A DNA stretch of 64,000 bases, from contig JAOMKM010000001.1 in NCBI GenBank assembly GCA_028351715.1, positions 49,365 through 113,364 of the forward strand, read 5' to 3'. The notes under the pieces are model-generated. The model was not told where the DNA came from and ran no database searches. It was given only the letters and a program-made list of their open reading frames with translations. The position numbers and the translations under genes are program-made. How positions within the stretch are numbered: position 1 is the first letter of the stretch; every line of letters begins with the position of its first letter. Of the stretch, positions 28,889 through 38,911 are shown piece after piece. Origin of the DNA: Methylophilaceae bacterium (GTDB taxonomy: Bacteria; Pseudomonadota; Gammaproteobacteria; Burkholderiales; Methylophilaceae).

Positions 28889-29627
28889 AATTAATTACTG
28901 GTTGCCTCAAGTAGTCCCTATCTTCTACTTTTATATTTGATGATGCAAGCATAATTGAGTCTGCAATCACCCACAAAACATTAAGCTTGAATTGTAAAAT
29001 CTCTAAGGCTTGCTCTTGAGTTTCTCTAGTTTTGCTAAAATAATCTAATGTAACTCCAAGTCCATGCGCAACATCTCTTCTTGCTTCAGTTAAGCGCTTT
29101 TTAAAATAAGTTAGCCCTGATTCATCTATCCAAGGATACATCTCAGGCCACGAACTAATTCTTTGTTGATGAATGTGAGGGGCAAATAACTCTGTCAAAG
29201 ATGAACAGACAGATTCTTGCCACGTGCGTTGTTTAGCGAAATTTATATAAGCATCAACCGCAAATCTAACTCCTGGGCTCACATGCTCAAGTGAGATCAC
29301 ATCTTCTCTAGAAAGACCAACAGCTTTACCTAAGTTAATCCATGCCTCAATACCACCCTCAACTTCTCCTTCTCCATCATGGTCAAGAATTCTAACAATC
29401 CACTCTTTCCTGATCGCTTGATCTGGGCAATTTGATAAAATTGCTGCATCTTTCAAGGGGATGCTGATTTGATAATAAAATCTATTTAAGACCCAGCTTT
29501 GTAATTGTTCTTTTGATAATTTACCTTCATACATCATCACGTGGAAAGGATGGTATATGTGATAACCTTTCCCTTTCTCTCTTAGCCTGTCTTCAAACTC
29601 TTTTCTTGTCCAAGGTTTTCTCATCAA
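28878..29627 (-). CDS. pqqC: Pyrroloquinoline-quinone synthase
   Basis: Cofactorless oxidase that closes the ring and performs the final oxidation to PQQ. It has 249 residues in an all-helical fold related to TenA/heme oxygenase. Conserved segments are [28 protein letters not shown] near the N-terminus, the RILDHDGE segment and [10 protein letters not shown] towards the C-terminus. It is 7 bases from pqqB. Confidence 0.96.
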   Translation of the reverse strand: MMRKPWTRKEFEDRLREKGKGYHIYHPFHVMMYEGKLSKEQLQSWVLNRFYYQISIPLKDAAILSNCPDQAIRKEWIVRILDHDGEGEVEGGIEAWINLGKAVGLSREDVISLEHVSPGVRFAVDAYINFAKQRTWQESVCSSLTELFAPHIHQQRISSWPEMYPWIDESGLTYFKKRLTEARRDVAHGLGVTLDYFSKTRETQEQALEILQFKLNVLWVIADSIMLASSNIKVEDRDYLRQPVINYGD

Positions 29628-29634
29628 ATAGTCC

Positions 29635-30549
29635 TTAAATAATAATATCCATACCGTCGTAAGACACCTCTATATTATGAGAATTTAAAATTTTTCGCTC
29701 TTCAGAATCTTCTCTTAAGATAGGGTTAGTATTATTAATATGAATTAAAATTTTACGTGGTTTTTTAAGGTTACTTAGAGTTTCCATAATGCCACCTTTA
29801 CTGGATTGATCTAAGTGCCCCATTTCGCTTGCTAATTTATCATTTATACCATGTCTCGACATCTCATCATTTGTCCATACAGTTCCATCAATTAAAACTA
29901 CATCGGCATTACCCATAAAATCCAAAACATGTTTCTCAATAACACCTAATCCTGGAGCATAAAAAAGAGTCTTACCAGATTTAGTATCTTCAATATTGTA
30001 TCCAACATTGTCACCAGGGACAGTATTATGTCTGTGAGGTGAATATGGAGGTGCTTCGCTTTTTAAGGGAACAGCTGTAAAAATTAAATTATCTGCCTTT
30101 GGGATTGTATATGGAACTTGCTCGGTTGAAACCTCATGCCAATTAACCCCTCTAAAGTGACCCAAAATATTAAATATTGGATAACCAGTTGTCATGTCTT
30201 CATAAACTGACTTTGTACAGTAGATATCCCATGGCTTATCATGCTCTCTTAATATCAATAAACCCGTCGCATGGTCGATCTGCCCATCAGTTATTACAAT
30301 AGAGGATATACCTGTATCTCGAATTTTTCTTGCTGGCTGTAGAGGGGGGAATGACTCAATTTGAGCCCTTATATCAGGAGAAGCATTGAATAAAATCCAA
30401 TCCACTCCATTTGAGCTAACAGTAATAGAGGACTGTGTTCTTGCTTTTAAATTTGAGTTCTTTGACCTTAAACCTGCACAATTTTCGCAATTACAATTCC
30501 ATTGAGGAAAGCCGCCACCAGCTCCGGAACCTAAAACTCTAATATGCAT
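29635..30549 (-). CDS. pqqB: PQQ biosynthesis protein PqqB (metallo-beta-lactamase fold)
   Basis: Metal-dependent hydroxylase acting on the Glu-Tyr intermediate in PQQ synthesis. The 304 residues begin with [20 protein letters not shown], the diagnostic N-terminus with clustered Cys. [17 protein letters not shown] is the PqqB form of the metal site, and a [10 protein letters not shown] region follows. It is the first gene of pqqBCDE; no pqqA is present in the 99 bases upstream. A TATAAT lies 17 bases before the ATG. Confidence 0.96.
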   Translation of the reverse strand: MHIRVLGSGAGGGFPQWNCNCENCAGLRSKNSNLKARTQSSITVSSNGVDWILFNASPDIRAQIESFPPLQPARKIRDTGISSIVITDGQIDHATGLLILREHDKPWDIYCTKSVYEDMTTGYPIFNILGHFRGVNWHEVSTEQVPYTIPKADNLIFTAVPLKSEAPPYSPHRHNTVPGDNVGYNIEDTKSGKTLFYAPGLGVIEKHVLDFMGNADVVLIDGTVWTNDEMSRHGINDKLASEMGHLDQSSKGGIMETLSNLKKPRKILIHINNTNPILREDSEERKILNSHNIEVSYDGMDIII

Positions 30550-30629
30550 ACAATTTCCAAATCATTATATTTAATCGATGAATATTGAAGCACTATCAGG
30601 GAATGCAACAGGGGAAAATGTCTATTCCA

Positions 30630-30650
30630 AACTCATGATATCCATGAGTT
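30630..30650 (-). other. Inverted repeat at the end of the DAHP synthase gene
   Basis: Perfect 8-bp arms AACTCATG and CATGAGTT with a 5-base loop, overlapping the DAHP synthase stop codon (30649-30651). It is not followed by a T run, so it is a poor classical terminator. It could protect the upstream mRNA or act as an operator ahead of pqqB. Confidence 0.4.
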
Positions 30651-31671
30651 AATCTGAAATAGTTCGACCTAAGATCTTAGCAATAGCAGATAATTCACCC
30701 ATTAGTACCTTAAGCTCATCTGGGTTAATTGCTTGATCCGCATCACACCATGCCTCACATGGGTTTGGATGCATTTCAACCAAAAGACCATCTGCTCCTG
30801 CGGCAATCGCTGCTCTTGAAAGAGCAGGTACCATAAATGCTTTACCACCTGCATGAGATGGATCAACAATAACTGGAAGATGTGTTTCTTTTTTCAAAAC
30901 AGGGATAGCTGTAACATCTAAAACATTTCTATACGCCGTCTCAAACGTTCTTATTCCTCTTTCACAGAAAATAATATTATGATTCCCGCCGATAGCTATA
31001 TATTCTGCAGCCATTAGCCACTCAGAAATTGTAGCTGACATTCCCCTCTTCAAAATTACAGGTACATCTATCTTTCCTACTTCTTTAAGTAACTCGAAAT
31101 TTTGCATGTTTCTTGTACCAATTTGAATGACGTCAACTTTTTTATCTAAAAATGCATCTAAATGTCTTACATCTAAAAGTTCGGTCACCATTGGTAAACC
31201 TGAATTATTTGCAGCTTCTCTAAACATATCTAAACCATCTAAACCAGCACCCTGAAAGGAATATGGACTTGATCTTGGTTTAAAAGCCCCCCCTCTCATT
31301 AACTTAACACCCGCAGCTTTAACTCCATCTGCTGATTTTTTCATCTGTTCTGGGGTCTCAACTGAACAAGGCCCGGATATAATTTGAATATGATCTCCAC
31401 CAATTAAGTGACCTTTTACATTTACAACTGTGTCATTCGGATGCCATTCACGGCCCACAATCTTATATGGCTTGACAATACTAAGAGCTTGCTCAACTCC
31501 TGGCAAAGATTGCAATAATTCTGGGTCTAAAAGACGCTCGTCACCAACTGCTCCAATGACTGTCTTTTCAGTTCCTTTCGAAACTGTTCCCTCAAGGCCT
31601 TTTTGCTTAATACGAGAAACAACATTCTCAATTTGTTCCTCGGTAGCAGTATTATTCATAACAATAATCAT
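30649..31671 (-). CDS. aroF: 3-deoxy-7-phosphoheptulonate synthase (DAHP synthase) with N-terminal regulatory domain
   Basis: First step of the shikimate pathway. The 340 residues start with a ferredoxin-like domain (about 1-70), used for feedback control in the Thermotoga-type enzymes, followed by the barrel. Signature stretches: GPCSVET, GGAFKPRSSPYSFQG, IQIGTRNMQNF, LKRGMS and VDPSHAGGK. It follows hisC by 9 bases at the end of gyrA-serC-pheA-hisC. In many betaproteobacteria tyrA or aroA would occupy this place. The symbol reflects function only; the isozyme is not determinable. Confidence 0.93.
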   Translation of the reverse strand: MIIVMNNTATEEQIENVVSRIKQKGLEGTVSKGTEKTVIGAVGDERLLDPELLQSLPGVEQALSIVKPYKIVGREWHPNDTVVNVKGHLIGGDHIQIISGPCSVETPEQMKKSADGVKAAGVKLMRGGAFKPRSSPYSFQGAGLDGLDMFREAANNSGLPMVTELLDVRHLDAFLDKKVDVIQIGTRNMQNFELLKEVGKIDVPVILKRGMSATISEWLMAAEYIAIGGNHNIIFCERGIRTFETAYRNVLDVTAIPVLKKETHLPVIVDPSHAGGKAFMVPALSRAAIAAGADGLLVEMHPNPCEAWCDADQAINPDELKVLMGELSAIAKILGRTISD

Positions 31672-31680
31672 ATTTGAATC

Positions 31681-32784
31681 CTAAATATTACAATTACTCA
31701 AAATTTTTATAAATTTATCATTTTCTAATTCTAAACCAATGCTAACCCTCAAAAATTCAGGCATTTTATAATTTGCAATTGATCTAACGATGATACCGTT
31801 TTTTAGTAAATGCTGATAATACATCATTGCAGCCTGCTCGTCTTCAAATTTAAAAGCTATAAAATTTCCATATGACTTAATAAAATCAATTCCTAAACCA
31901 GAAAAAGCAGTTGTTATCTGCTTCATACCTAAATTATTTATTTTTTTGCTATTTAAAATAAAGTCGTCGTCATCTAATGATGCTATGGCGGCTATTTGTG
32001 CAAGATTATTCACGTTAAAAGGCTGACGAATCCGGTTCATAACCTCAATAAGGTGAGAACTTGAAACTCCATAACCAAGTCGCATTCCAGCGAGCCCATA
32101 AGCCTTAGAAAAACTTCTTGAAATTAAGAGGTTTTTATAATTAGAAATCCAGCCAAAAGCCTCAGACTTTATATCATCATCAAGGTATTCGTCATAGGCC
32201 TCATCAAGGACAACGATAATATTCTTTGGTACATTATCTAGGAAAGATTTTAGTGTGCTTTTATCAATTAATGTTCCCGTAGGGTTATTTGGATTGGCAA
32301 TATAAATAACTTTAGTATGTTTATTGATTGCTAATAGAAATTGTTCTAAGTCATGAGCATAATTATTTGCAGGGACCTCTATGCCTTTTGCGCCAACGGC
32401 CTGTACAACAAGTGAATATACTGCAAAAGCATGCTCAGAATATATTGCCTCATCATTTACAGTCAGAAATGTTCTAGCTACAAGCTCTAAAATGTCATTA
32501 GATCCATTCCCTAGGATTATTTGATTTGATGAAATATTAAATTTTTTATTAATAGCCTCCTTTAAATAAAAAGCATTACCATCTGGATACCTAGAAACCT
32601 CTTCGATATTATTTTCAATTGCTTTTTTTGCTTTTGGGCTAATTCCTAGAGGATTTTCATTTGATGCAAGTTTGACAATATCATGTTCTGGTATGTTCAG
32701 CTCTCGAGCAACCTCCTTGATTGGCTTACCACCCTCATAAGGATGAATAGAATTAATATAGTCAGGAATTACAATGGAGTTCAT
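31681..32784 (-). CDS. hisC: Histidinol-phosphate / aromatic aminotransferase
   Basis: PLP-dependent class II aminotransferase. I start at the ATG 32782-32784 (367 residues, MNSIVIPDYINSIHPYEGGKP), 7 bases after the pheA stop; the upstream extension to 32841 overlaps pheA and looks like noise. SNENPLG, NPNNPTG and the PLP-lysine stretch SRSFSKAYGLAGMRLGYG are visible. Its place between pheA and DAHP synthase suggests it also transaminates aromatic keto acids, a known ability of HisC-type enzymes. Confidence 0.93.
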   Translation of the reverse strand: MNSIVIPDYINSIHPYEGGKPIKEVARELNIPEHDIVKLASNENPLGISPKAKKAIENNIEEVSRYPDGNAFYLKEAINKKFNISSNQIILGNGSNDILELVARTFLTVNDEAIYSEHAFAVYSLVVQAVGAKGIEVPANNYAHDLEQFLLAINKHTKVIYIANPNNPTGTLIDKSTLKSFLDNVPKNIIVVLDEAYDEYLDDDIKSEAFGWISNYKNLLISRSFSKAYGLAGMRLGYGVSSSHLIEVMNRIRQPFNVNNLAQIAAIASLDDDDFILNSKKINNLGMKQITTAFSGLGIDFIKSYGNFIAFKFEDEQAAMMYYQHLLKNGIIVRSIANYKMPEFLRVSIGLELENDKFIKILSNCNI

Positions 32785-32791
32785 TTTTTTA

Positions 32792-33850
32792 CTAAACGGG
32801 ATATGATCCCAAAATTTTAACAAATGAAGCTTTAAGCTCAAGTTGATTTAGCGATAATTTAACAGATTTATCCTGGTAGTGACCCTCTATATCTATAAAA
32901 AATACATATTCCCAAAGTCCTAATTTTGAAGGTCTAGACTCTAGCTTTGTCATGCTAACTTTATTTTTTGCAAATGGTGCGACAAGTTCTGCAATCGCTC
33001 CAGGTTTATTTTTAGTTGCAATAACAATTGAAGTTTTATCCTTACCACTTGGCTTTACATCGTGCTTTGACAGAACTAGAAAACGAGTCGTATTATTAAT
33101 TTCGTCTTCAATATTTTTAAATAATATGTTTAGGTTGTATAAGTCCGCAGCCTTATTACTAGCGATTGATGCAGAACTTTTATTTTTCGAAGATAATCTT
33201 GCACCTTCAGCATTACTCATTACAGGAATTTTATTAACATTAGGTAAATTAATCATAATCCAATCATGACACTGTGCTAATGATTGACCGTGAGCATAAA
33301 GTGTTTTTATCTTATCAGTAGATTTATTTTTGGAGAGCAAACAGTGATGTATTGGTAATATTATTTCCCCACAAATTTTAAGATCTTTAGTTAGCAATAA
33401 ATCTAAAGTTCTACTAATTGCACCCTCAGTTGAGTTTTCAACAGGTACAACACCATAATTTGAGCTATCAGACTGTACTGAGTTAAAAACCTCATCAATA
33501 CTATCTGTTGGACTTAGATTAATATTTCCTCCAAATTGCCCAATAGTAGCTTCTTCGCTAAACGTACCTAGGGGGCCTAAAAATGAAACACAAATTTTCT
33601 TTTCGAGCGCTCGGCAATTAGAGATAATAGATTTAAAAATATCAATGACACCTTCTTTTGATAATGGGCCTTCATTCATTGCTGTTAGAGCAGATAAAAC
33701 TTGCGCTTCTCTTTCTGGACGATAGATAACTCCGTCATCTTTAGTTTGCCCAACATCCTTGGCTAGATTAGCCCTTTTAGACAATAAGCCTAATAATTTC
33801 TTATCAACATTGTCAATTTCAGCTCTTAGTTTATTTAATTTTTTTTTCAT
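32792..33850 (-). CDS. pheA: Bifunctional chorismate mutase / prephenate dehydratase
   Basis: Makes phenylpyruvate from chorismate. The 352-residue P-protein has an AroQ chorismate mutase domain (about 1-85, with RAEIDNVDKKLLGLLSKRA). The prephenate dehydratase domain (about 90-265) starts SFLGPLGTFSEEA and contains the TTRFLVL motif. The ACT domain (about 275-350) has the Phe-binding ESRPSKLGLWEYVFF. It is 2 bases from serC. Confidence 0.96.
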   Translation of the reverse strand: MKKKLNKLRAEIDNVDKKLLGLLSKRANLAKDVGQTKDDGVIYRPEREAQVLSALTAMNEGPLSKEGVIDIFKSIISNCRALEKKICVSFLGPLGTFSEEATIGQFGGNINLSPTDSIDEVFNSVQSDSSNYGVVPVENSTEGAISRTLDLLLTKDLKICGEIILPIHHCLLSKNKSTDKIKTLYAHGQSLAQCHDWIMINLPNVNKIPVMSNAEGARLSSKNKSSASIASNKAADLYNLNILFKNIEDEINNTTRFLVLSKHDVKPSGKDKTSIVIATKNKPGAIAELVAPFAKNKVSMTKLESRPSKLGLWEYVFFIDIEGHYQDKSVKLSLNQLELKASFVKILGSYPV

Positions 33851-33852
33851 TG

Positions 33853-34929
33853 TTAATTATTTTTTTCAAATCTGTGCATAAAATTAATCAGTGCCTTTAC
33901 CCCATCTATATTCATAGCATTATAAATAGATGCTCTTAAACCACCAACTAATCTGTGCCCTTTTAAGCCATAAAGACCATTTTCCTCTGCCTCAGTAACA
34001 AATTGACTTGTCAAATTGTCATTAGCAATCCTAAAAGGCACATTCATTCTAGATCTATTACTAATATCAGTATCATTGTAATAGAAATCACTAGAGTCAA
34101 TAAAATTATAAAGCTCATTTGCCTTCTTAATATTTTCTTCCTCCATAAATTCAAGACCTCCTCTAGCTAAAATCCACTTAAAAACTAATCCAGCAATATA
34201 TATACTAAATGTTGCTGGCGTATTAATCATAGAATTGTTGGCTGCCTGTATCTTCCAATTAAAGGTGGTAGGTATTTTTTTATTAGCCACGTCAATCAAG
34301 TCATCCCGAACTATAACAAGCGTTAATCCTGCAGGCCCAATATTTTTTTGCGCACTAGCATAAATAACACCATAACTTTTAATATCAATTGGTCTAGAAA
34401 GAATGTTAGATGACATATCGCAAACCAAAGGAATATCCTCGATAATTGGTACATCGAAGAACTCTACCCCATGTATCGTCTCATTTAAACAGTAATGAAG
34501 GTAGGCATCATCTTTGGCGTAATTCCACTCGCTAGATTGTGGAGCTTTTTTATAATCGATGGGTTCAGAAGTAGCACTCAAATTTATTCCATTAAATGGC
34601 TTAGCATCATCAAATGTTCGTTTAGACCAGTATCCAGAAACTACATAGCTTGCAGTTCTATCATTAAGGAGATTCATCGGCACCATAAAATTTTGTGTTA
34701 TTGCCCCTCCTTGCAAAAATAAAACTTTGAAGTTTTCTGGGATACCAAGCAAGAGTCTTAAATTACTCTCAGCCTCATCTATGACTGGAAAATATTGTTT
34801 ACTTCTATGTGACATTTCCATTACTGACATACCTGTTCCATTCCAATCTATGAGTTCAGACTGAACTTTTTTCAATACATCAGTTGGTATTACTGCCGGA
34901 CCTGCCGAAAAATTAAATTTGCAACTCAT
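33853..34929 (-). CDS. serC: Phosphoserine aminotransferase
   Basis: PLP enzyme of serine synthesis, which also serves pyridoxal phosphate synthesis. I choose the ATG at 34927-34929 (358 residues, [12 protein letters not shown]), since FNFSAGPA is the usual N-terminus. Three ATGs further upstream (to 34944) are in frame. The PLP lysine is in [13 protein letters not shown]. It overlaps the 3' end of gyrA by 17 bases. gyrA-serC-pheA-hisC is a conserved betaproteobacterial order. Confidence 0.95.
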   Translation of the reverse strand: MSCKFNFSAGPAVIPTDVLKKVQSELIDWNGTGMSVMEMSHRSKQYFPVIDEAESNLRLLLGIPENFKVLFLQGGAITQNFMVPMNLLNDRTASYVVSGYWSKRTFDDAKPFNGINLSATSEPIDYKKAPQSSEWNYAKDDAYLHYCLNETIHGVEFFDVPIIEDIPLVCDMSSNILSRPIDIKSYGVIYASAQKNIGPAGLTLVIVRDDLIDVANKKIPTTFNWKIQAANNSMINTPATFSIYIAGLVFKWILARGGLEFMEEENIKKANELYNFIDSSDFYYNDTDISNRSRMNVPFRIANDNLTSQFVTEAEENGLYGLKGHRLVGGLRASIYNAMNIDGVKALINFMHRFEKNN

Positions 34930-37483
34930 TTTGGCCATCATCATCTATCTGGTCAGTTTCAACAATTTTTTCAATTCCAGATAGTTTTTCATCTTTTGAT
35001 AAATTAATTAAAGTGACGCCTTGTGTAGCCCTTCCTAGCTCTCTTATTTCGTTAACTCTTGTTCGAATTAAAACCCCACCAGTTGTAATTAACATAATTT
35101 CATCATGATCACCTACTAACTTAGCAGCTACAACTATTCCATTTCTTTCGCTAACCTGAATAGCTTTAACTCCCTGTGTTCCTCTGCCTGATTTTCTGAA
35201 TTCAGAAAGAACTGTTCTCTTACCAAAACCATTTTCAGTAGCAACCAATACTGATTGTTGATCTGAAGAGGCAATTAATAATGATAGTACCTGCTGATTT
35301 TCTGCCAACTTCATCCCACGCACGCCACGAGCATTTCTACCCATACTTCTCACATCATTTTCATCAAACCATACAGCCTTCCCACCATTTGATACTAATA
35401 CAATATCATTACCACCGTCAGTAACTCCAGCACCAACTAGAAAATCTCCGTTATCAAGTTTGATTGCTATAATTCCAGACTTTCTTGGGTTTGAAAAATC
35501 TGATAACGGAGTTTTTTTAACTGTTCCTTTTGCTGTTGCCATAAATATAAATTCATCATCAACAAAGTCTTTTACTGCAAGAATTTCATTTATTTTTTCC
35601 CCTGGCATCAATGGAAATAAATTAACAATTGGCTTACCTTTACTTATACGAGTCCCTTGTGGCACCTCGTATACTTTTAACCAATAAACTTGCCCCCTAC
35701 TAGAGAAACATAAAATATTATCATGTGAGTTAGCAACAAACATTTGTTCAATAAAATCATCATCCTTAGCAGTCATTGCTTGCTTACCACGACCACCTCT
35801 TTTTTGGGCTCTGTATTCATCTAGAACTTGAGCTTTTATATAGCCAGTATTAGATAGAGTTACAACCATATCCTGAGGGGTTATAAGATCTTCAATCGAT
35901 AGATCTTGCGCATTAGCGACAATTTCACTTCTTCTTTTATCTCCATACTGAGTCCTAATCTCATTAAGTTCAGTTGTAATGATTGAGGTAACTCTTTCAG
36001 ATTTTGACAAGATATCCATTAAGTCTAAAATCGTATCCATTATTTCTCGGTATTCATTAACAATTTTTTCCTGTTCTAGACCAGTTAATCTCTGAAGTCT
36101 TAATTGAAGAATTTCTTGCGCTTGATTCTCTGAAAGTCCATAACCATTTTGTTTTAAGCCGTAATCTTTTGATAGACCATCTGGCCTTGATAGATTATCT
36201 GATGATTTCTTGAGCATAGCCTCAACAACTTCTGACTTCCATAAACGACCCATTAATTCTTTTTTAGCATCTGGTGGAGTCGCTGCTCCTTTAATAATTT
36301 TTATCATTTCATCAACATTAGCTAAAGCTACAGCCAAACCCTCTAAGACGTGACCTCTATCTCTAGCTTTTTTAAGTTCAAATACCGTTCTTCTTGTAAT
36401 AACTTCACGTCGATGTTTTAGAAATGCATCAAGAATTTGCCACAAATTTAATAATTTAGGCTGGCCATCAATAAGAGCAACCATATTCATACCAAAACTA
36501 TCTTGAAGTTGTGTTTGTTTATATAAATTATTTAAAACTACGTCAGGAATTTCACCTCTTTTTAGCTCAATAACTACTCTCATTCCAGACTTGTCAGATT
36601 CGTCACGCAAATCTGAAATTCCTTCAATTTTTTTGTCTCCCACAAGCTCAGCAATTTTTTCAATAAATGTCTTTTTATTTACTTGGTAAGGAAGTTCATC
36701 AACAATTATTGATTCTCTATTTCCCTTCTCGAGATCTTCAACATGAGTCCTTCCTCTCATAATTACTCGACCACGACCAGTTTTATAGCCATCTCTTACC
36801 CCAGCGATACCGTGGATAATTCCAGCAGTTGGAAAATCTGGAGCAGGAATAATCTCTATTAATTCATCTGTTGTAATTTCTGGATTTTTTAGCATTGCCT
36901 GAAGCGCATCAATAACTTCTGATAAATTATGTGGAGGTATATTAGTTGCCATACCTACAGCAATACCTGAACTACCATTAATTAGAAGATTTGGCAGCCT
37001 TGTAGGCATCACAAGTGGCTCATGTTCCGAACCATCATAATTTGGGCCAAAATCAACTGTTTCTTTATCGAGATCAGCTAATAGCTCATGAGAAATTTTA
37101 GACATTCTGATTTCGGTATATCGCATTGCTGCGGCATTATCTCCATCAACTGAACCAAAATTACCCTGTCCATCCACCAACATATAACGAAGGCTAAAAT
37201 CTTGCGCCATTCGAACAATAGTGTCATATACTGCTGTATCACCATGAGGGTGATATTTACCAATAACGTCACCAACTATTCTTGCAGATTTCTTATATGG
37301 TCGATTAAAGCTGTTACTTAGCTCATGCATTGCAAAAAGGACCCTTCTGTGAACAGGCTTAAGCCCATCTCTTACATCAGGAAGTGCTCGACCCACAATT
37401 ACACTCATTGCATAGTCAAGATAAGATGTTTTCATCTCCTCTTCTAAGCTAACTGGGATTGTTTCTTTGGCGAATTGGTCCAT
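34913..37483 (-). CDS. gyrA: DNA gyrase subunit A
   Basis: Breakage-reunion subunit of DNA gyrase. In 856 residues the active-site Tyr122 is in [10 protein letters not shown], at the same number as in E. coli. Position 83 is Thr ([10 protein letters not shown]) and 87 is Asp; E. coli has Ser83, and Thr83 is common in other wild-type bacteria. The GyrA box QKRGGRGK is present at the start of the C-terminal DNA-wrapping domain (about 525-840). It is the first gene of gyrA-serC-pheA-hisC-aroF. Confidence 0.98.
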   Translation of the reverse strand: MDQFAKETIPVSLEEEMKTSYLDYAMSVIVGRALPDVRDGLKPVHRRVLFAMHELSNSFNRPYKKSARIVGDVIGKYHPHGDTAVYDTIVRMAQDFSLRYMLVDGQGNFGSVDGDNAAAMRYTEIRMSKISHELLADLDKETVDFGPNYDGSEHEPLVMPTRLPNLLINGSSGIAVGMATNIPPHNLSEVIDALQAMLKNPEITTDELIEIIPAPDFPTAGIIHGIAGVRDGYKTGRGRVIMRGRTHVEDLEKGNRESIIVDELPYQVNKKTFIEKIAELVGDKKIEGISDLRDESDKSGMRVVIELKRGEIPDVVLNNLYKQTQLQDSFGMNMVALIDGQPKLLNLWQILDAFLKHRREVITRRTVFELKKARDRGHVLEGLAVALANVDEMIKIIKGAATPPDAKKELMGRLWKSEVVEAMLKKSSDNLSRPDGLSKDYGLKQNGYGLSENQAQEILQLRLQRLTGLEQEKIVNEYREIMDTILDLMDILSKSERVTSIITTELNEIRTQYGDKRRSEIVANAQDLSIEDLITPQDMVVTLSNTGYIKAQVLDEYRAQKRGGRGKQAMTAKDDDFIEQMFVANSHDNILCFSSRGQVYWLKVYEVPQGTRISKGKPIVNLFPLMPGEKINEILAVKDFVDDEFIFMATAKGTVKKTPLSDFSNPRKSGIIAIKLDNGDFLVGAGVTDGGNDIVLVSNGGKAVWFDENDVRSMGRNARGVRGMKLAENQQVLSLLIASSDQQSVLVATENGFGKRTVLSEFRKSGRGTQGVKAIQVSERNGIVVAAKLVGDHDEIMLITTGGVLIRTRVNEIRELGRATQGVTLINLSKDEKLSGIEKIVETDQIDDDGQNELQI

Positions 37484-37570
37484 ATTTTGAATTTATCTTG
37501 GTTGTCTAATTTATTTGAATTTCCATGTTATTTTATCATGTAACTAAGACGAATAAAGTGGGTTTGATAC

Positions 37571-38737
37571 TTATTTATTAAGGTAATTTAAGTCGCTCTT
37601 AATGTCTTGAATATCTTCTAATCCAACTGCAATCCTAATCAAATTATCTGATATACCTACATCAGCCCTCTCTAAAACAGTTAATCTAGAATGTGTTGTT
37701 GAATTTGGGTGAGTAATAGTAGATTTAGTATCGCCAAGATTGGCTGTAATTGAAAGCATCCTAGTGGAATCAATTGTTTTCCATGCTTCAGGTTTCCCAC
37801 CTTTTACTTCAAATGAAACAATTCCCCCACCAGATGATTGTTGCTTGATGGCTAAATCATATTGAGGATGAGACTTAAGACCTGGATAATATACCTTCAA
37901 AACCTTTTTTTGTGCTTCGAGCCATAAAGCTAGTTCAAGGGCATTATCTGAATGAGCATTCATACGTAAACTTAATGTTTCTAAACCTTTTAAGAATACC
38001 CATGCATTAAATGCGCTCATCGTAGGGCCGGCAGACCGTAAAAATGAATAGACTTCGTTCATGTCTTTTTTATTACCTAATACTGCCCCACCTACACATC
38101 TGCCCTGTCCATCAATATATTTTGTTGCAGAATGAATAATAATATCAGCACCAAATAAAATAGGCTTTTGGAGTGCTGGGGTGCAAAAGCAATTATCAAC
38201 AACTAACTTAATATTCGATCCATGAGCTAATTCGGCCAGAGATTTTATATCACAAATCTCAGTGAGTGGATTTGATGGAGTTTCAACAAAAAATAGCTTT
38301 GTATTTTTCTTTATCGCTTCAGACCACTCATCTAGATCAGTAAAGTTAACGTACGTAACATCTAAACCCCATCGACGTAAAATATTATTTAATAGCTGAA
38401 CCGACGTACCAAAAATACTTTTTGATATCACTACATGATCACCACTACTGCATAACGACATAAAGCAGGCAAGAATAGCGGCCATTCCACTAGAAGTAGC
38501 TACGCATTTTTCAGCACCTTCAAGAGCAGCAAGGCGCTCCTCAAACATTGTAACCGATGGATTCGTAAATCTAGAATAGACGTTTCCCATCTTAGAGTTT
38601 GAAAATCGATCAGAAGCTTCCTTAGCATTCTTAAAAACAAAGCTTGAAGTTAAGAATAATGCCTCAGAATGCTCACCCTCTCCTGTCCTTATTGTTCCAG
38701 CTCTTATGGCGTCCGTATTAAATTTATTTTTTTTCAT
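37571..38737 (-). CDS. metZ: O-succinylhomoserine sulfhydrylase
   Basis: PLP enzyme of the Cys/Met metabolism family that makes homocysteine directly from O-succinylhomoserine and sulfide. The 388 residues include YSRFTNPSVTMFEERLAALEGAE, ATSSGMAAILA and the PLP lysine in IIHSATKYIDGQGR. Members of this family look alike, so O-acetylhomoserine sulfhydrylase is possible. The position after purF in the trp-accD-folC-cvpA-purF cluster is that of betaproteobacterial metZ. Control by a SAM-II-type riboswitch upstream fits a methionine gene. Confidence 0.93.
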   Translation of the reverse strand: MKKNKFNTDAIRAGTIRTGEGEHSEALFLTSSFVFKNAKEASDRFSNSKMGNVYSRFTNPSVTMFEERLAALEGAEKCVATSSGMAAILACFMSLCSSGDHVVISKSIFGTSVQLLNNILRRWGLDVTYVNFTDLDEWSEAIKKNTKLFFVETPSNPLTEICDIKSLAELAHGSNIKLVVDNCFCTPALQKPILFGADIIIHSATKYIDGQGRCVGGAVLGNKKDMNEVYSFLRSAGPTMSAFNAWVFLKGLETLSLRMNAHSDNALELALWLEAQKKVLKVYYPGLKSHPQYDLAIKQQSSGGGIVSFEVKGGKPEAWKTIDSTRMLSITANLGDTKSTITHPNSTTHSRLTVLERADVGISDNLIRIAVGLEDIQDIKSDLNYLNK

Positions 38738-38773
38738 ATTTAGTATACATTCAAAATTATAAAATTTTATAGC

Positions 38774-38803
38774 AAAAAAAAACCCGCTCAGCTATGACGG
38801 GTT
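38774..38803 (-). terminator. Riboswitch-controlled intrinsic terminator before metZ
   Basis: On the minus strand AACCCG(TCA) pairs with (TGA)CGGGTT, with one bulged G and a TAGC tetraloop, followed by seven or more T (38774-38780). It lies between the aptamer and the metZ ATG. A competing hairpin (38789-38819) would hide the first arm in its loop, so the two are mutually exclusive. Confidence 0.8.
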
Positions 38804-38819
38804 ATCATCGCTTTAGCTG
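38789..38819 (-). promoter_or_regulatory. Predicted antiterminator hairpin of the metZ riboswitch
   Basis: CAGCT (815-819) and ATGA (805-808) pair with the contiguous TCATAGCTG (789-797), leaving AAAGCG bulged and AACCCG in the loop (last three digits of the 38,000 range). The strand CAGCTAAAGC is also the conserved 3' part of the aptamer, so ligand binding should prevent this fold and let the terminator form. Inferred from complementarity. Confidence 0.55.
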
Positions 38820-38865
38820 TTATTTTTATAGCGCCCGCAAGCTGTTACTTTCAAATCGGCGCTTA
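38811..38865 (-). ncRNA. SAM-II-type riboswitch aptamer upstream of metZ
   Basis: On the minus strand: P1 stem AGCGCC (38858-38863) pairing with GGCGCT (38830-38835), a loop starting GATTTGA, the conserved CTTGC just before the P1 3' strand, an A-rich joining segment (ATAAAAATAAC), then the conserved AGCTAAAGC. This order (P1, GAUUU, CUUGC, A-rich linker, GCUAAA) is that of SAM-II, and of the related SAM-V, riboswitches, which act on methionine/SAM genes. The pseudoknot pairing was not fully resolved by eye; GCTT with AAGC is one option. Followed by a terminator and metZ. Confidence 0.8.
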
Positions 38866-38871
38866 GCATAT

Positions 38872-38900
38872 ATTATGATGAAAACTATACACTAGGTCAA
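38872..38900 (-). promoter_or_regulatory. Predicted sigma70 promoter of the metZ riboswitch
   Basis: The -35 box TTGACC (38895-38900) is separated by exactly 17 bases from the -10 box CATAAT (38872-38877) on the minus strand. Expected transcription start near 38865, two bases before the riboswitch P1 stem. It lies directly after the purF stop, so metZ is a separate transcription unit. Confidence 0.65.
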
Positions 38901-38911
38901 TATATATAAAC

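Noticed and set aside
30550-30648. Possible pqqA in the spacer before pqqB
   Set aside because: No frame of 20 or more codons with Glu-x3-Tyr on either strand.
32785-32841. Upstream extension of hisC by 19 codons
   Set aside because: It overlaps the end of pheA and has no family similarity; the ATG at 32784 gives the usual N-terminus.
34929-34944. Longer serC start with Met-Met-Met-Ala-Lys
   Set aside because: Adds residues inside gyrA without a ribosome binding site; family proteins begin close to FNFSAGPA.
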